This document shows, piece after piece, positions 11,611 through 23,970 of a DNA stretch of 64,000 bases. A program made the translations under genes and the position numbers. Source of the stretch: Chrysoporthe austroafricana (Eukaryota > Ascomycota > Sordariomycetes > Diaporthales > Cryphonectriaceae); contig JYIP02000006.1 in NCBI GenBank assembly GCA_001051155.2, positions 2,294,001-2,358,000 of the forward strand. The letters are read 5' to 3'. Below the pieces are notes generated by a model, which searched no databases, had not been told where the DNA came from, and saw only the letters and a program-made list of their open reading frames with translations. Within the stretch, counting starts at the first letter, position 1. Every line of letters begins with the position of its first letter.

Positions 11611-11660
11611 TGTGCTGTGCTGTGCGGTGCAATGCTGTGCAGTGCAGTGCTGTGCAGTGC
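11611..11660. repeat. Pentanucleotide repeat, about 10 units of NNTGC
   Basis: Ten consecutive 5-bp units, all ending TGC and mostly TGTGC or AGTGC, lie in the gene-free region. Confidence 0.85.
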
Positions 11661-14011
11661 ATATCGCACGATACCTGCTGGCATTGGCTGGCGCCGGGCC
11701 TGCTGCATGATTGATGAACAGTGCCGCAGCGTTAAGCCGGCAGCAGCACTGCAGGGAAGCTCTTCCAGACCCGCCCGCGGCGCATACCACTTAGAGCCGC
11801 GGCTGCTGTCCGTACGCAGTAAGATTGCGAGGTCGTAAGATACCGGCCAGCTCAGCCCCGCGGGTGGCGACCGCGCAGAGCCGTTCCAGGATGGATCGAG
11901 CCCAGAGTTTCGCCGTAGGGCCTGCCGTTCTGGTCCTCCCAGGCCCGGACAGGGTGCGGATCGGCGCACCTGACGCCCAAGGCCTGACACTCCCACACCA
12001 CGACGGCTGCGACGAAGCAAGGTAGGTGATGGGACCTGAGGGCGGGCAGGGGGGGAGCGCCTCCTGGGCGCGCGAGACCATCTGTGCGTGTGCGGTATGG
12101 GTAGGGGTCGAACTGTGCACTCCCCAAGTAGGCTGCCCGCATCGTCTTCCCTGTGCGCAAATTTCATTACGCGTCCACTGGGGAACAAGCCGCTGTTGCC
12201 GGACGCCAGCGCTGTGTGCCTCCGCCGCATGACAGGTTGATGACTTGGCACATTCTTCTCTCGCCGCCCCGGCCTAATGCCGCTAGGCCTGAGGTTGGAC
12301 CTCGGGGTTGACGCACAGAAGCGAGTGGCCACAGGGCGTGACGTCGTCCTATCGCGTCCCGTCTGAGACCGGCCATCCGAGCTGCTCTGATAGTGGTCAT
12401 GACCACGAATCTGCGATCACACCGTCAGAGGCCGGGCGGATCCCGGCCAAGGCTCCCGTACCCTTGCCGGCGACCTGTTGCCTCGCAGCGCGCACTACGA
12501 GACGAGTAGTGCAGAGGAGCACCTCGTCAAGGGCAGCACGGCAGGGCACGACGAGAGGCCGGCTAGCGAGTCTCGCCTCGGGTGTGCGGATTCATGATTC
12601 ACAGACTCATCTCATTTCCCGTCGCCCAGATCGACGAGGCTGGCCGGATGAGGTCTCTCGCCCCTCCCGGTAGAGCTTGCTTCGCGATCACACGGTCACT
12701 GACTGATCAACAGCACGCAGGCACCGGGGGGAGGCAGGCGGGCACCTGTGAGAAGCGGGCTAAAAAAAGAAAAAAAGCAACTTTTTTTTTTTTTGTTTGT
12801 GCTGGGAGGGGCGGCGCGCAGGATCGCATGCCAGACGTGGTAAATGGGGCCGAGGGTTGAAATGTTGGCCCGCAGGGACGCCCAGCTGTCTGACGAGAAT
12901 GGAGGGATGGGAGATCATCTTGGGCAGATTTGTGCGTACGGAGCACCATGGTCACAAGGCGGAGCAAAGGATTGAGGCCCTGAGGACCCTTGCTTGCTGA
13001 GCACGCCGCCGGTACGGAGTAAGTAGGTACTCTCTGGTCGAACGCGGACTGGGGCCGGGGCTGGGATGGCACCTGGGCTTGCAAGCTCGGAGGGGCCCTG
13101 GCGCCACCGCGGTCACCTACCACGCCCCGTGTGCACGCCTACGCAGTACCCAGTAGTACCCAGCCCGCCTACTGGGCAGCCCCTACAACCCTCGCCTGCA
13201 GGATCCGATACTTGGCAGGCGCTGCTGGGAGGCGGCGCTTCACAGCGGTTTCCCACGGGCTCCTTGCTGTGACCCGAGACGGACAATCCCACCCTTACAC
13301 GCCTTACTATGGCGTCCCCCACCACCCACCCCCCCTCTACCTCTGCAACCCCCCGGCGGCTGACAGCATCTGGGCACCTGAGATTACGGCCACTTTAGGT
13401 GCGCACCCCGCCGAAGGCCAGCGCCTCCTTAGCCCGGCGTGCCCAGTTTTAACACCCACACACAGTACTTACGTGTTGGGCCTGGCCGTTGGGATCAGGG
13501 AGGCACGCCTCGCGACATGCCTAATGCGAGACAGGCCACCATGCCACAGCACTAAAGTACTTGGGTGTGCACGGCAGTCGGTCAGACGGTGTGTGGCACC
13601 GTGGCACCGTCTCGTTTGAGTTCCAATTCCAGTCCTAACCCCAGTCCCAGGCCCAGGCCCCGTCCTAGGTCAGCCACAGAGGACCACGGGCAGGCCCTGA
13701 GGCCACGCCCTGCTTCCAGGCTTACCGAGTAGGCCCAGTGTTCCGGCCTCATCTGCTATGGCATCGCTGCTGCAGCCTGCTGGCTACACCGACTCCCGCC
13801 GTGTCTGGGCTGCACGGCTCAAGCGCTTACTGGGTGTGAGTCTGACGACCAGTGCGCCGTCTCAGGTAATGGGGAGCGCGATCCTCTGCTGAGGTGGTCT
13901 GGTCGTACTGGGTGACTGGGTAAGCCGCCTGGTATTTTACGCGGGCGCCCGTGCTGGAGCGCTGGGTAGGAGGACGACAGGATGGCAGGTTCCGTGTGGA
14001 CCGTCGCACTG

Positions 14012-14043
14012 CGGTACGGCGGTACGGCGGTACCTCGGTACCT
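14012..14043. repeat. 8-bp tandem repeat, 4 units
   Basis: Two copies of CGGTACGG are followed by two of CGGTACCT. Each unit carries the GGTAC motif common in this region. Confidence 0.88.
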
Positions 14044-17000
14044 CGACACCCCCGTCTGTCTCCCTTTCCCGTGATTGATTGATTGATCTGCCCCAGAGCT
14101 CGGATGGCGACTTCCAGTTCCGATCTCACCCAGGCCGGGAATCGACTTCGTGTCTTCTCACTCCTTCACCATCCCACAGCCACAGAAACACCCCCCCCCC
14201 CAGCACGACACGGCACAACCCTCCTATGGTACCTGCGAGGCCCGGTCGCGTCGGGTCGGGTCTGGTCTGGTCTGGCACGTCTGGTCTGGTCCGTCCAAGG
14301 TTGGTTTGCGACCTGTTCATTTCCCTCCTGGATGGTCGATGATCGCCCCGAAAAAAGAACATTCTTCTGCGGGCATTCCTGGGCCCACGCGAGGCAGCGC
14401 ACGCACGCAACGCAGCACACTTTCAGATCTGCGTCTTGGAGCTTCTTCTCCTGCGATCACGCCCCCCGCTGCAGGCCTTCTTCGCCTTCTACTGGACAGG
14501 GACAGCCGACAGCCATCCATCCACGGGACACCTGCCTGCTGGGCATTCACAGTCACGCATGACGTGGGTGCTTCACACCTGCCAGAGGTCTGTGGCTCCC
14601 GGTGTCTGGCTGCGTCGGATCTCAGACCCCCATACGGCGGTCGGCTGCGTGCTCTCTGTCTGCCTTTCAGCTCGCGTCGATGCGTGGCTTGGATCCCCTC
14701 AGGACTTCACGTTTTAGACCAAGCTCTAGCCCGTGCCGATCTAGTAGTACGCTCGCTGGGCTAGCCGGTTCACGTCCGCGGGTTTCCAGCCGGAGTCCCA
14801 GCCTTCGAGGCTGGCTGTCTAGCAGTCTAGCAGCAGCGTTAGTCTGCGATGCACGCACGAGGTGTCTCTCGTGCCGCTGGCATCTCGACGCCGGCCTCGA
14901 GCCAAACGCCTCCACCGTCGGCACCTAAGACGCTACGGCTGCACCGCGCTACATGGCGCGTCGTTCTTGTCTCGTCCCACTGCTTAGACCGGCCTGGCAT
15001 GTCGACTGATAGACCGCCCGACTCAGCCCCGGGCCCCAAGAGCCGACGTGTGTGAGGGGCCTCTCGTCAATGCTGAACAGGCGAGTCATGCCGCCGGAGG
15101 TGATCTGTAGCACTTTGGCCGACATAGTACCGGCTTCCTGAGCCAAAACACCCAGGCGATGGAACGCGAGACTTCAGCGGCTGGACCGGCGCCGGTCGTC
15201 ATTGGACAGGGTCCTGGATCTCGTATTGGGCGCCTGCCTTGTCGACGGGCTCGTCGAGGTTCCCAGACGGCTCCTGGTGAGGAGCTCGTACCGCGGCCAG
15301 GGCACCAGCAGTGTGTGATTGGCATTGGGGGGGGGCGGTCAGCGAATGCTGGTACGCAGTCGCGGTAGTGTCATCGACCCATCAATTTCCCTCACCTGCC
15401 GCACCCGGACTTGCTGCAGGAATGTTGACGTTTCCACCCCCTCGGCCGCGAAACCTCGACGTGATCCCCTCTCCGTGGGGCAGCGCCAGAAGGGCAAGCC
15501 GAGAGCTGCCGGGTACGGAGGCACGGGAGGGTACGGAACGCAAAGTACCGCGGTACCTTCGCACGGCGCGCGGCAGGGATTGGAGGCGGGAAGAATTCAT
15601 CTGTAAGTCAAGCTCGCTCGAAAGCCCGTCAGCCTGCCACCCCTGTCGCTGGTGCTACCCTGAAACGTGAGGTGTGCTCCGGCGCGGTGGTACCTGTTCT
15701 CAACGCATACTAGCACTGGCTCCCAGGCGAGAGGCCGCGGCCCCTTTGGTCACTCGTATGTCAAGCGAGCGCTCGTCTCCGCCGGAGCGACGGCCTCGAG
15801 CCTGGCAGCCCCGTTGCGGGGAGAGGCCTCGCCGCCCTGCCCTCTCGACACGACCGAGCCGCAGTGCCCATGCCGCGTTAGTCGCCCTCCGGCAGCGCAG
15901 AGCCGTCAGAGCGGTTCATCATTCGTGGATCTAGGAAAACACCTAACACACCCCAAACGAGCTAGGTACATAGGTGGACGACGTCGAGGACGTCCCCCAG
16001 CGCGCTGGTCTCCACACACTGGCGTGCCACGGGCCGCAGGATGGCTTGGAGGGCAGCCCGGGTTGGGAGCCAGGATCGCGAGGCCTGGCCCCTGTCGGGC
16101 CCCAGACTGCATGCAGATGTGTCGAACAGGGCACTGCAGGGACACTACTGTACCCAAGGCCCAAACCTAAAAAAGCCGTTTCGAGGCCAGATCAGAGCGC
16201 CCCCATGTCATTGAACGGTCCTTCGGCGCCTCCAGGGGCGACAAGGCGCTGACAGGGACCAGCTGCCAGATCATTGAAACGCAGGGTGCCATAGGAGTGA
16301 CGCGCCCCCCCCCCCACCCCTGGCCATAGCTGAGCATCTATCTCCCCAATGCCCTGAAAGCTGCACGTCGGAAGTTCAGTGGCTCCAGAACCTACGATGT
16401 GGGATCCCTGCGCCCGGCCGCCTCCCACAGCATGCCTGGGCAGTGCTGCCCAGTACGCTTCCACACCCACGGCGCGGTATCGAGGATGCCGAGTCCCCAC
16501 AGCTGATGAGATTACCAGGACCTGTGTGAACATGGCTCGAAAGCCCGCAGTGCCTCGGCGATCAATGCACGCGGTCCTTACCACCTCGACCGCCGCGGAT
16601 CAGCAACATACCGCCCCGAAGGAAGATCCGCAGCAGTTCTTGCATCATCTTTCTTATCAACCCGCCGGCGGGATGTCGAGAAAAACGCCCGGCGCGGCGA
16701 CAACCTGGACGCAGCCTGCCACCAGCCAGGCCAGCGCTGGCCTCGCTAGGCCGCCAACAAACCTCTCCGTCTGCTAGGTTACGGACCAAGAATCCGCCGG
16801 GGCTGGCTCGCTCATGACTCGCAAGGGAAGAGCAGATTTGGATCGCCGAAAACAAGTCAATCTAGGGCGGGCAGAGAGGCTCCTTGCGGCTTACCACAGT
16901 ACGGCCCTCCTCACCGTGCATTGCTTGGACGAGGTTGGAACAGCCGCTACAGTACCTGGCTTCCTGCCCCCACACCTCATTCAATACCACAGTTCTAGAT

Positions 17001-19813
17001 GGGGTACGACCATAGCATTGTGGTACCACCATAGGTTGGATACTTGCCATAGTACACACACACAGCAGTCGACGGTAATGGCCCCCCACTCGCCCCCGGC
17101 TGCCAGCCGCATCCATCCTCCGCCCAAGCACTCTGCAGCTCTCTCGGACATCCCACAGGTCCAATCACACATTGTTCTGGAATCTTACCGGAGTGGATGT
17201 GAATGCAGGCGATTAGACTTGCCCCTAGCGGGGCCTCAAGTGATCCCTCCCTCTTCTATCCCACCCAGTTTTAGCGACAACCACCGCTCACACAATGTTC
17301 CCGCTACCATCGCGTAGACGTGTGCCACTGTACCATGCCGCGATAGCACCCCAGCAATCCTCTTAATTGTGCCATTTTCCTTCCCGCCCGAGTGCGCCTG
17401 GATCTAGCTCGGCTTTGGAATGTGTTGGTCTCATGATCGCTGTCATCCTGGATGGCATTATGGTGGTCTCGTCGGGACAAAGCTCGTCGCTACTGCCCTT
17501 GTGCGCTAGCTCGACTGACGGCGGTGCTGCAAATTTTTCCTATGGGCGCCCGCGAAGATCGTCACCCGTCCACCGTGCATGAAGCACACGACGTTTGCAG
17601 CAGGTCGCCAGCGAGCCCAGCGCCCGCCGCCCAGAAGCTCTGATCGCCGCTACTGGGTATACGCTGCCTCACCCCGTCCATAGATCGGTGCCCCGCTAGC
17701 GCGGTAGGTGCCGGACTCACCGGCAGAACCTGCTCTGTACGAAGCCTGCGCTCTTGTCTCAACCCTCGAGCCCTCGGGTGGGGACGAAACACCAGGGCCC
17801 CGATGCGACCAGCCCCGGAACGCCCAGAGAAGGCGCTGGGGTCAGATCTGCCCGCCGCGTAGCTTTCAGGCCTGCGTCTGTCCTAGGGGTACGGCGCGCC
17901 TCGGGCATTCGCTGGGAACGGCTTGTTGCCAACTGTCCGTGAAGCACGGAGCCTGATCGAGGCTGCTGAAGGTTTCGGCTTCCGTGACAGCGACCTGCAT
18001 CCTGTGCGTACCAAACAGGACACGTACTGTACGACATGGTCAGGACGGGGCGGGCGGAGACAGGCGCTTCGTGGTGGCGGTGGAGGGAGGGAGCCTTCCG
18101 GCCGCCTGGTGCAACCAACCTCCCCCAAGCAGCAGCTGATTCGTGCCATCGCGTTGTGGGCGGCGCGCTCGGCTTGGGGGAACCGGGGGTCGCATCTTGT
18201 TGCGGGCTGGGGCTCCCCCAAGCCTCCCACTCCAAGCGTCGCTGCACCTTGCCAGCCCTCGCATATTGGCCTGGGGTTGTCGTGGGTGTGCACAACCTCC
18301 AAATAGGAACATCGGACGACATCCGCGGCAGAGAAACCGTCTTTGTCCAACAACCCTGTCTTATCATGTTTTTTCGACATCGAAGCGAGGCTTGCGGCGC
18401 TGCTGCTTCCTGCTGGATGACTCTGCGCCCGCTTTTGCCGATCGATACGACACCAAGGTTGCGAAACGCTGCTGGGCCGAGAAACACCACCTCAGCGCCT
18501 CTATATCGCCAAGGGGGGGGGATGACCGCCGCGTGGGCCATCCAATAATGCCTGCTGCTGCACCAGCAAGGCCACCGCGGCGCCGCGAGGGCTTGGGCGA
18601 GGTCCCCAAATAGCTTTGGACCCGAAACGACCCCCAAATGCTGCCATGACACACGAGGCTCCCGGCGGCCCGTCAAGCGCAGTACGCACGCATGACGAGC
18701 CACAGTATTCTGCAACACCGACTCGCGAAAGATCTCCGTCTGTCACAGCGCGTCCAGCTTATCGGCAGCGCTCGCGGATGCCGCCGTCATGGGTTGGCTG
18801 CTGAGACCTCCCCAGGCCGATCTTCACTCGAGGCAGGCCAGGGAAAGAGTCTGCCCGTGTCTGCGTCATCTCTGAGTGGCACACTCGCTAGTGGATCTAC
18901 CAGGTGGGCAGGCGACACTGGTTGCGTCGCAGCGGCTATTCGATATTGGATGGGTTCTCCTGACCGACAGCCTTGTCCGTTCGCGCGCATTCAAAGGATC
19001 AACCAGCCGTTCGGTACGACCGTCCCAGTCTAGGGTTGGGCATGTTCGAACGCCACTCACGGCAGCTCATTGCGCCCCCTGGGTCGCGCTGGTCGGCCAG
19101 CATGTCTCATGCACGCCCGCTGCAATGGCAGGGCCGTGAGGCACACTTCAGTCCGTCACGTCCCCCTTTGCGCGGCGTCATCGGAACGCATGCATGTCTC
19201 TCTACAGGAGGCTAATCAGATTCAAACGCTATTTCCGGGATGGAACGGGCGGCGGCGCTCAGCGGGGCACGAGCGAGCGCTTCCTTCTCGGCCTGCCAGG
19301 ACGAGAGACGCTGGCCATCTCAGTCCGGTGGTCCTATAACCCACCGTCCACACGCTCCTGCATGACAAGTGCGGTACACCGCCCTTTTCACGATTTCTGC
19401 CCCGTCATCCAACGCAACCATGAGTCCATGGCACCTTAGCTGGTTTCAGTGGCTTGAGGGATTACTGTTCGGTCGGCCGACGAACTGCTTCCGTCGCTTG
19501 CCACGGCCACCGCCAACGACGCAGCACACACCCACCCGCCCGCTCGGAGAATTGGCAGAAGTAGCTTGCCTGCACGTCGCGATGCGGAACACTCCCGAGC
19601 GGGCATCTGCACTTACACCATCATGCTGGCTTGCTCCCACCCTCTCGCTCTCTCATGCGGGCCGCCAACGAAGCACAAGTCCTTGACCTTCTCGCTAGAG
19701 GATCGCCTGGCCACCCCTTATGTCTGCCAACACGCGACTGATCCATCTTTGGCTTCGGCCCTTGCCCCGATGCGGGCGGCGCTCTGACTCAACCCATCCA
19801 ACCCGATCTTGGG

Positions 19814-21494
19814 TCAAACTGCAGGCGGGATCTTGAAGACGAGTCCTTCGAACCCGTCCTGTTGAATCTTGGTCGTGGCAAGGTCTACAGCGAACCTCAC
19901 CGTCTTCTCAGCACCCCAGTCCCCAGTCCGACACAGCAGGCCGTACATGATCCCCGCTACGAAGGTATCACCCGCTCCAATGGCGCTACCGAAATTTTGT
20001 TCAGTCAGCATTGCGTTCTAGATTTGCGTCATACCCACCCAGTGGTGGGACCTCCGCAGAGGCAAGCGATCGACAGCAAAGGGGGGATGATGGGGTTGTT
20101 TCTTTACTCGACAATTTGCACGGCTACATCGGATACCGGCTCGACGTGTAGGACCTCGCGGCTTGGTGGTGTGAGGGCGCAGGCTCCGCGGGCGCCCCAG
20201 GTGCTCAAGAGAAGGGATCTGGGGCAAGAACCGATATGCGTTAGGATGAGTGGATGCGACGTCTGACAACCTTGACTCTGACCAGCCAGCGCAGGCCACC
20301 ACTGCCACGGGGACCGGACGCCGACTTACGCCTTCGGTGCGACCTCGCCCGTCAGGCAAGCCTCAGCGGTTGCATAGCCCTCGCCCTACATACAACCGTC
20401 GGTCTCGTCAGTACTGATCTACGCTGACACCAGGTCGACTACCTAGCCACTCGGTGCATTGCACTGCTTGATCCATAGTCGACTCACCTCAGCCCAAGTC
20501 CTTGAATAGAACACGACGTCCGCCTGCGCCGCCAGTCTGCGTAACCCTTCTCTACCAGGCTTTTCGACCTCGACGCTGACGCGAGACCGTGGGAGATGGC
20601 GGCGCAGGTGCTGGATGCACTCGTCTATCGTCTCCGGAATGCGACCCTGTGACTCCTTTGTTTAGCAGCGGCTCTGCGACCCCCGAGGTAGCTCATCTGG
20701 GAGCTCGTATTCGTTCGATAGTCTCGCCTCGCCTCTGCTTGTACCCGGGGAATGCGTTCAACTCAGCACGTCACACGCCAACTTTCACGAGCACCGGATG
20801 CTGTCAATTCCCCCGTCGGACGTAATACCAAAGAAGCCACCCCACATGAGAAAGATGCCCAACATCCTGATCTGATCTGTCTGATCTGAAGATGCCCACG
20901 ACGTCGTTGAGTGCGGTCCGAAGTCCTTGTGGACGGGGTGATTTCCGATATTGAGCTAACTTGGGGGGCCTCGAGTTTACGTACCTCGAAATGCCACCAC
21001 GTGTCAGCATCCATTCGCTTGAAGGCCCCTGCAATCTCGATGAATTCGTCGACTGTCATCTCAGCTAGCTCATTGTGGTTGACGATGGTTCGGCTGCCCG
21101 TCGCCTGGCTGCGGATGATGTAGCTGCTTGCTGCCTCCGTCTGGTCCTCGCGATAGATACAATGGCTGAAGTCCACACCAGAACCCGCGGCCCCGAACGA
21201 CGACAGCACCTTCTCCGTAGCTGCGGATCGACGGTTTGGAAGCACGGTGACGAGATGAAGCGCTACATCGGGCGACACAAATTGCTGCAGGACTTCTAGT
21301 GAGTTACCGCAGTTGCCACCGCGCCGTGTCCTCAGGCTTGTGGCGCGCAGTTTCGCGTCCTCTTCGGGGAAATAAGGGACACTGGAAGAGATAAGCAGGC
21401 GTTAGGTTTTTGTAATCTGCCGAGCTAACGTAACTGCGACTCACCTGAGGATGGTATCAAGGTAACAGGCGCCGACCATGACCAAGTGCTTCAT
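19814..21494 (-). CDS. PfkB-family sugar kinase, ketohexokinase-like (314 aa, 6 exons)
   Basis: PfkB kinases phosphorylate sugars or nucleosides with ATP; the likely relatives are fungal ketohexokinase-like proteins, and the substrate is unknown. Exons are 21494-21445, 21381-20985, 20646-20488, 20385-20330, 20218-20108 and 19985-19814. The start MKHLVMVGACYLDTIL is followed by the sugar-site phrase RRGGNCGNSLEVLQQF. WWHFE joins GRIPETIDECI across the long third-exon junction, then VEVEKPGREGL and ADVVFYSRTWAE. The catalytic GAGDTF signature follows in the last exon (DAIGAGDTFVAG), where Asp is the catalytic base. The intron 20984-20647 (338 nt) is much longer than the others. The length suits the family (300-330), so the gene seems intact. 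Confidence 0.88.
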
Positions 21495-22767
21495 GGTTGC
21501 GATCACACGTTAATTCCCGACCCAGCCGTAAAGTGCGACCCTCAAGTGGGGATCTGGCTGCAGAATTCTGCCGAGTAAACGACAATCTTTGTTGAGATCT
21601 GGAGGTGTGAGGAGGGAACCTCTTGTGTCGAGAGCTTCTTGAACGTTGGGGGTCTGCACCTTACGTCATAGGCTATTCCACTCACGTACATTGACGCATG
21701 TGTAGGCCGGTCGAGCTCGAGACACGACGAAGTGGTACGTTTCATGCCGACAAGATTGAAGCCGACAACGACGTCTTCTTGAGACATAAGCTGAGCGTGT
21801 GCGAGACCGGTGCAGAGCGAGACGCTGAGGGATTGGAAACTGGTGGCGGCTGCGCGCCGGGCGCCGATTGGCGAGCCCTACACAGCTTGCCGCCGACTAC
21901 CTCCTGAGTCTCCTCATCTGTGGACTTATCTGCCGTATTTTGATACATGGCGCTTCTACTGTCGACGGTCCTGGTCGCTCGCTATACTGGTCGCTTCAAC
22001 GAAGTGTCTGAAGCTATGTATTGCTAGCCACTAGGCTACATATCATGAGACTGAACGGAGACTGAAGGCCACGGACGTGACATCTAGGCCAGCCGCAAAG
22101 AGGGATCCTCTCCTTCCACAGAAAGCTGTGGAAATCTTGCGTGTGCTAAGATAGACACGTTGGAGACAAGTGTCATTTCTCTTGTGTCCTTCATATCCTA
22201 TTTCCCTAGTATACGAGTGCCTCGCATTCGATGCAATCCCAGTGAATCACACCGGACCTATTATATGTACTATACCCCAGAAGAAATCAGTGGTTCAAGT
22301 CAAGAACCAAGTTCCCAATGCACGGCCTTCTCCCAGGGCTGTCTTATAGCACGCCAAGAGGGAGACTCAAATTGACTGTACAATTCCGTCACCACGATGG
22401 CCAACCGCGCCACTCTCCACCGAGATCTCTACTGGATTATACTCCTCCTTCCTAAACAGCGAAACCTAGCTCGATCCACCACCAGCGCTATGTAAGTCTG
22501 AAGGTAGTGTCGAAGATGCCGTTTTCGCCGGAAGAGGACAAGCTTGCGAGACGATGGGCAGGTCGAGCAGACGATGAAGCTGTGATGTGGACAAGTGACG
22601 AGCTCTTGCCCGTGCTGGAGCGCAGACTCGACCGGGCACCCAGGCCGGGGGCCCACGAGTCTGTTCTTTAGCTCTTTAGCGGCTCATTACCAGGAAGAGA
22701 CGGGAGTGATACTATGTGTGAAAACGCGGCCGGGCGTTTCGACTTTGCTAAAGCAAAGCTGTATAAG

Positions 22768-22811
22768 ATATGGGAACAAGATCTTCCGGATATGGGAACA
22801 AGATCTTCCGG
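22768..22811. repeat. Perfect 22-bp tandem duplication
   Basis: Two exact adjacent copies (22768-22789 and 22790-22811) start ATATGGGAAC and end CTTCCGG. Confidence 0.95.
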
Positions 22812-23928
22812 CTAAAAGTATTCTAAATATATCACCGTTCCTCCTTCTGATCTGCCTCTGGCCGTACGCTCGACAGCTCCCGTCACAACTAGACAGAGTC
22901 TCGATGTCGTCGGAGCACTAGTCAATCACTTTCCGGCGTTAATACTCGAGTCGTGGCTTCTCCCAACCCTCCAGCAACAAGACCCAAGGGCTCAGCTAGC
23001 CGTGTAATAGTTGCTTAGGGTGCCGCCGTCGCCGCCGCGGTCGAGTCCTAGCGTCGCCGCGTTGGTGCGTACGAGCGAGTATCAAGCCCGGAGCGCTTCG
23101 CGCCAGGTGCGGTGTGCGCGCCCATGACCGCCGGGCCGAGCTGGCTTATGAGCAGGAGACGGACGAGTGGCAGTAGCAATGTGTCACAGTGTCTGGCTGG
23201 GTGGTGAGGGTTACAACTCGACTAGAGACTGGACTAGTAGGTGACCGAAGGGAATACGGTGTATATAGGGCGATGCTTTAGACATTTTGTTGACATTGAT
23301 CACCAGCTTCGAGCAGCCGGTGCTCAGCTCTTGTTAGTGGGCAAAAAAGCCCTCTCCAACTTGCCGGTTGTTATATTCCGTTAGTGAATACTTCTAGTGA
23401 GGCTATGAGAACGAACGAGGCATTGCCCTACATGCATTGGTGACTTTGATCGGCCCTCCTGCGGTTAGCTAGCTACCAGTGTTGGCAGAGGCAGTGCGAG
23501 ACATTGGGTCCTATGACTCGCAGACACATCCAATTACTATTTTCAATGTGCGTGTGCCAGTCTTTTGGGACGTGGGTGCTGCTCCCAAATCTAGGTTTGC
23601 GGGTTGCAGAATGGAGATGTCTCGTGCGCGCAGGCGGCCGCGGTCATGCGCTCGGAACCAACAGATGTGATAGCGGCAACCAAACTTATTGGCTGAGTTG
23701 CAATGTGGCGCCGGAGTGTACTTACCAGCTTTCAAACATGGAGGTTTGCTGGCCCATTAATGAGTGTGGGCAGAAGACGAATGAGCGCGTGTCTATATTA
23801 TCCTGAGTCTAGGGTATTTGAGGCCGCTGTTCCAGATTGGGTCCGTTTCTCGATTCGATCTGTAGATAGCGTGCCTAAGGATAGCAGGACAATGATTTAT
23901 AAGGTGCCCAGAAGGCTGCGAGCGGTCA

Positions 23929-23970
23929 AGGGATGGCGGTTAGGGGATGGCGGTTAGGGGATGACGGTCG
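23929..23970. repeat. 14-bp tandem repeat, 3 units
   Basis: The unit is GGGGATGGCGGTTA with slightly diverged outer copies. TTAGGGG appears at each junction but the period is 14, so it is not a telomere repeat. Confidence 0.85.

Larger units (their letters stand above)
9278..19813. other. 10.5-kb gene-free GC-rich region
   Basis: None of the long open frames here (the longest, on the minus strand at 11220-12332 and 17759-18718) has protein-like composition or a recognisable motif; they are what GC-rich DNA gives by chance. No transposase, polymerase or terminal repeat was seen, and the stretch is not AT-rich as strongly RIP-mutated repeats usually are. It contains short tandem repeats, G/C runs, a 12-T run near 12781, and scattered GTAC-type motifs. 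The first few hundred bases should hold the promoter of the gene starting at 9277. Confidence 0.55.

Noticed and set aside
11220..12332. 370-codon minus-strand frame
   Set aside because: Arg/Ser/Pro-rich random-looking sequence crossing a simple repeat; no family features.
17759..18718. 319-codon minus-strand frame in the gene desert
   Set aside because: Composition looks random, with no motif, no regular hydrophobic pattern and no neighbours in frame; expected by chance in GC-rich DNA.
21542..21948. Minus-strand frames upstream of the sugar kinase
   Set aside because: They do not join the kinase in frame and resemble no known N-terminus; they are more likely 5' UTR or intergenic DNA.
23929..23970. 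Telomere-like TTAGGGG words
   Set aside because: They come from a 14-bp tandem repeat with only three units, not from TTAGGG arrays.
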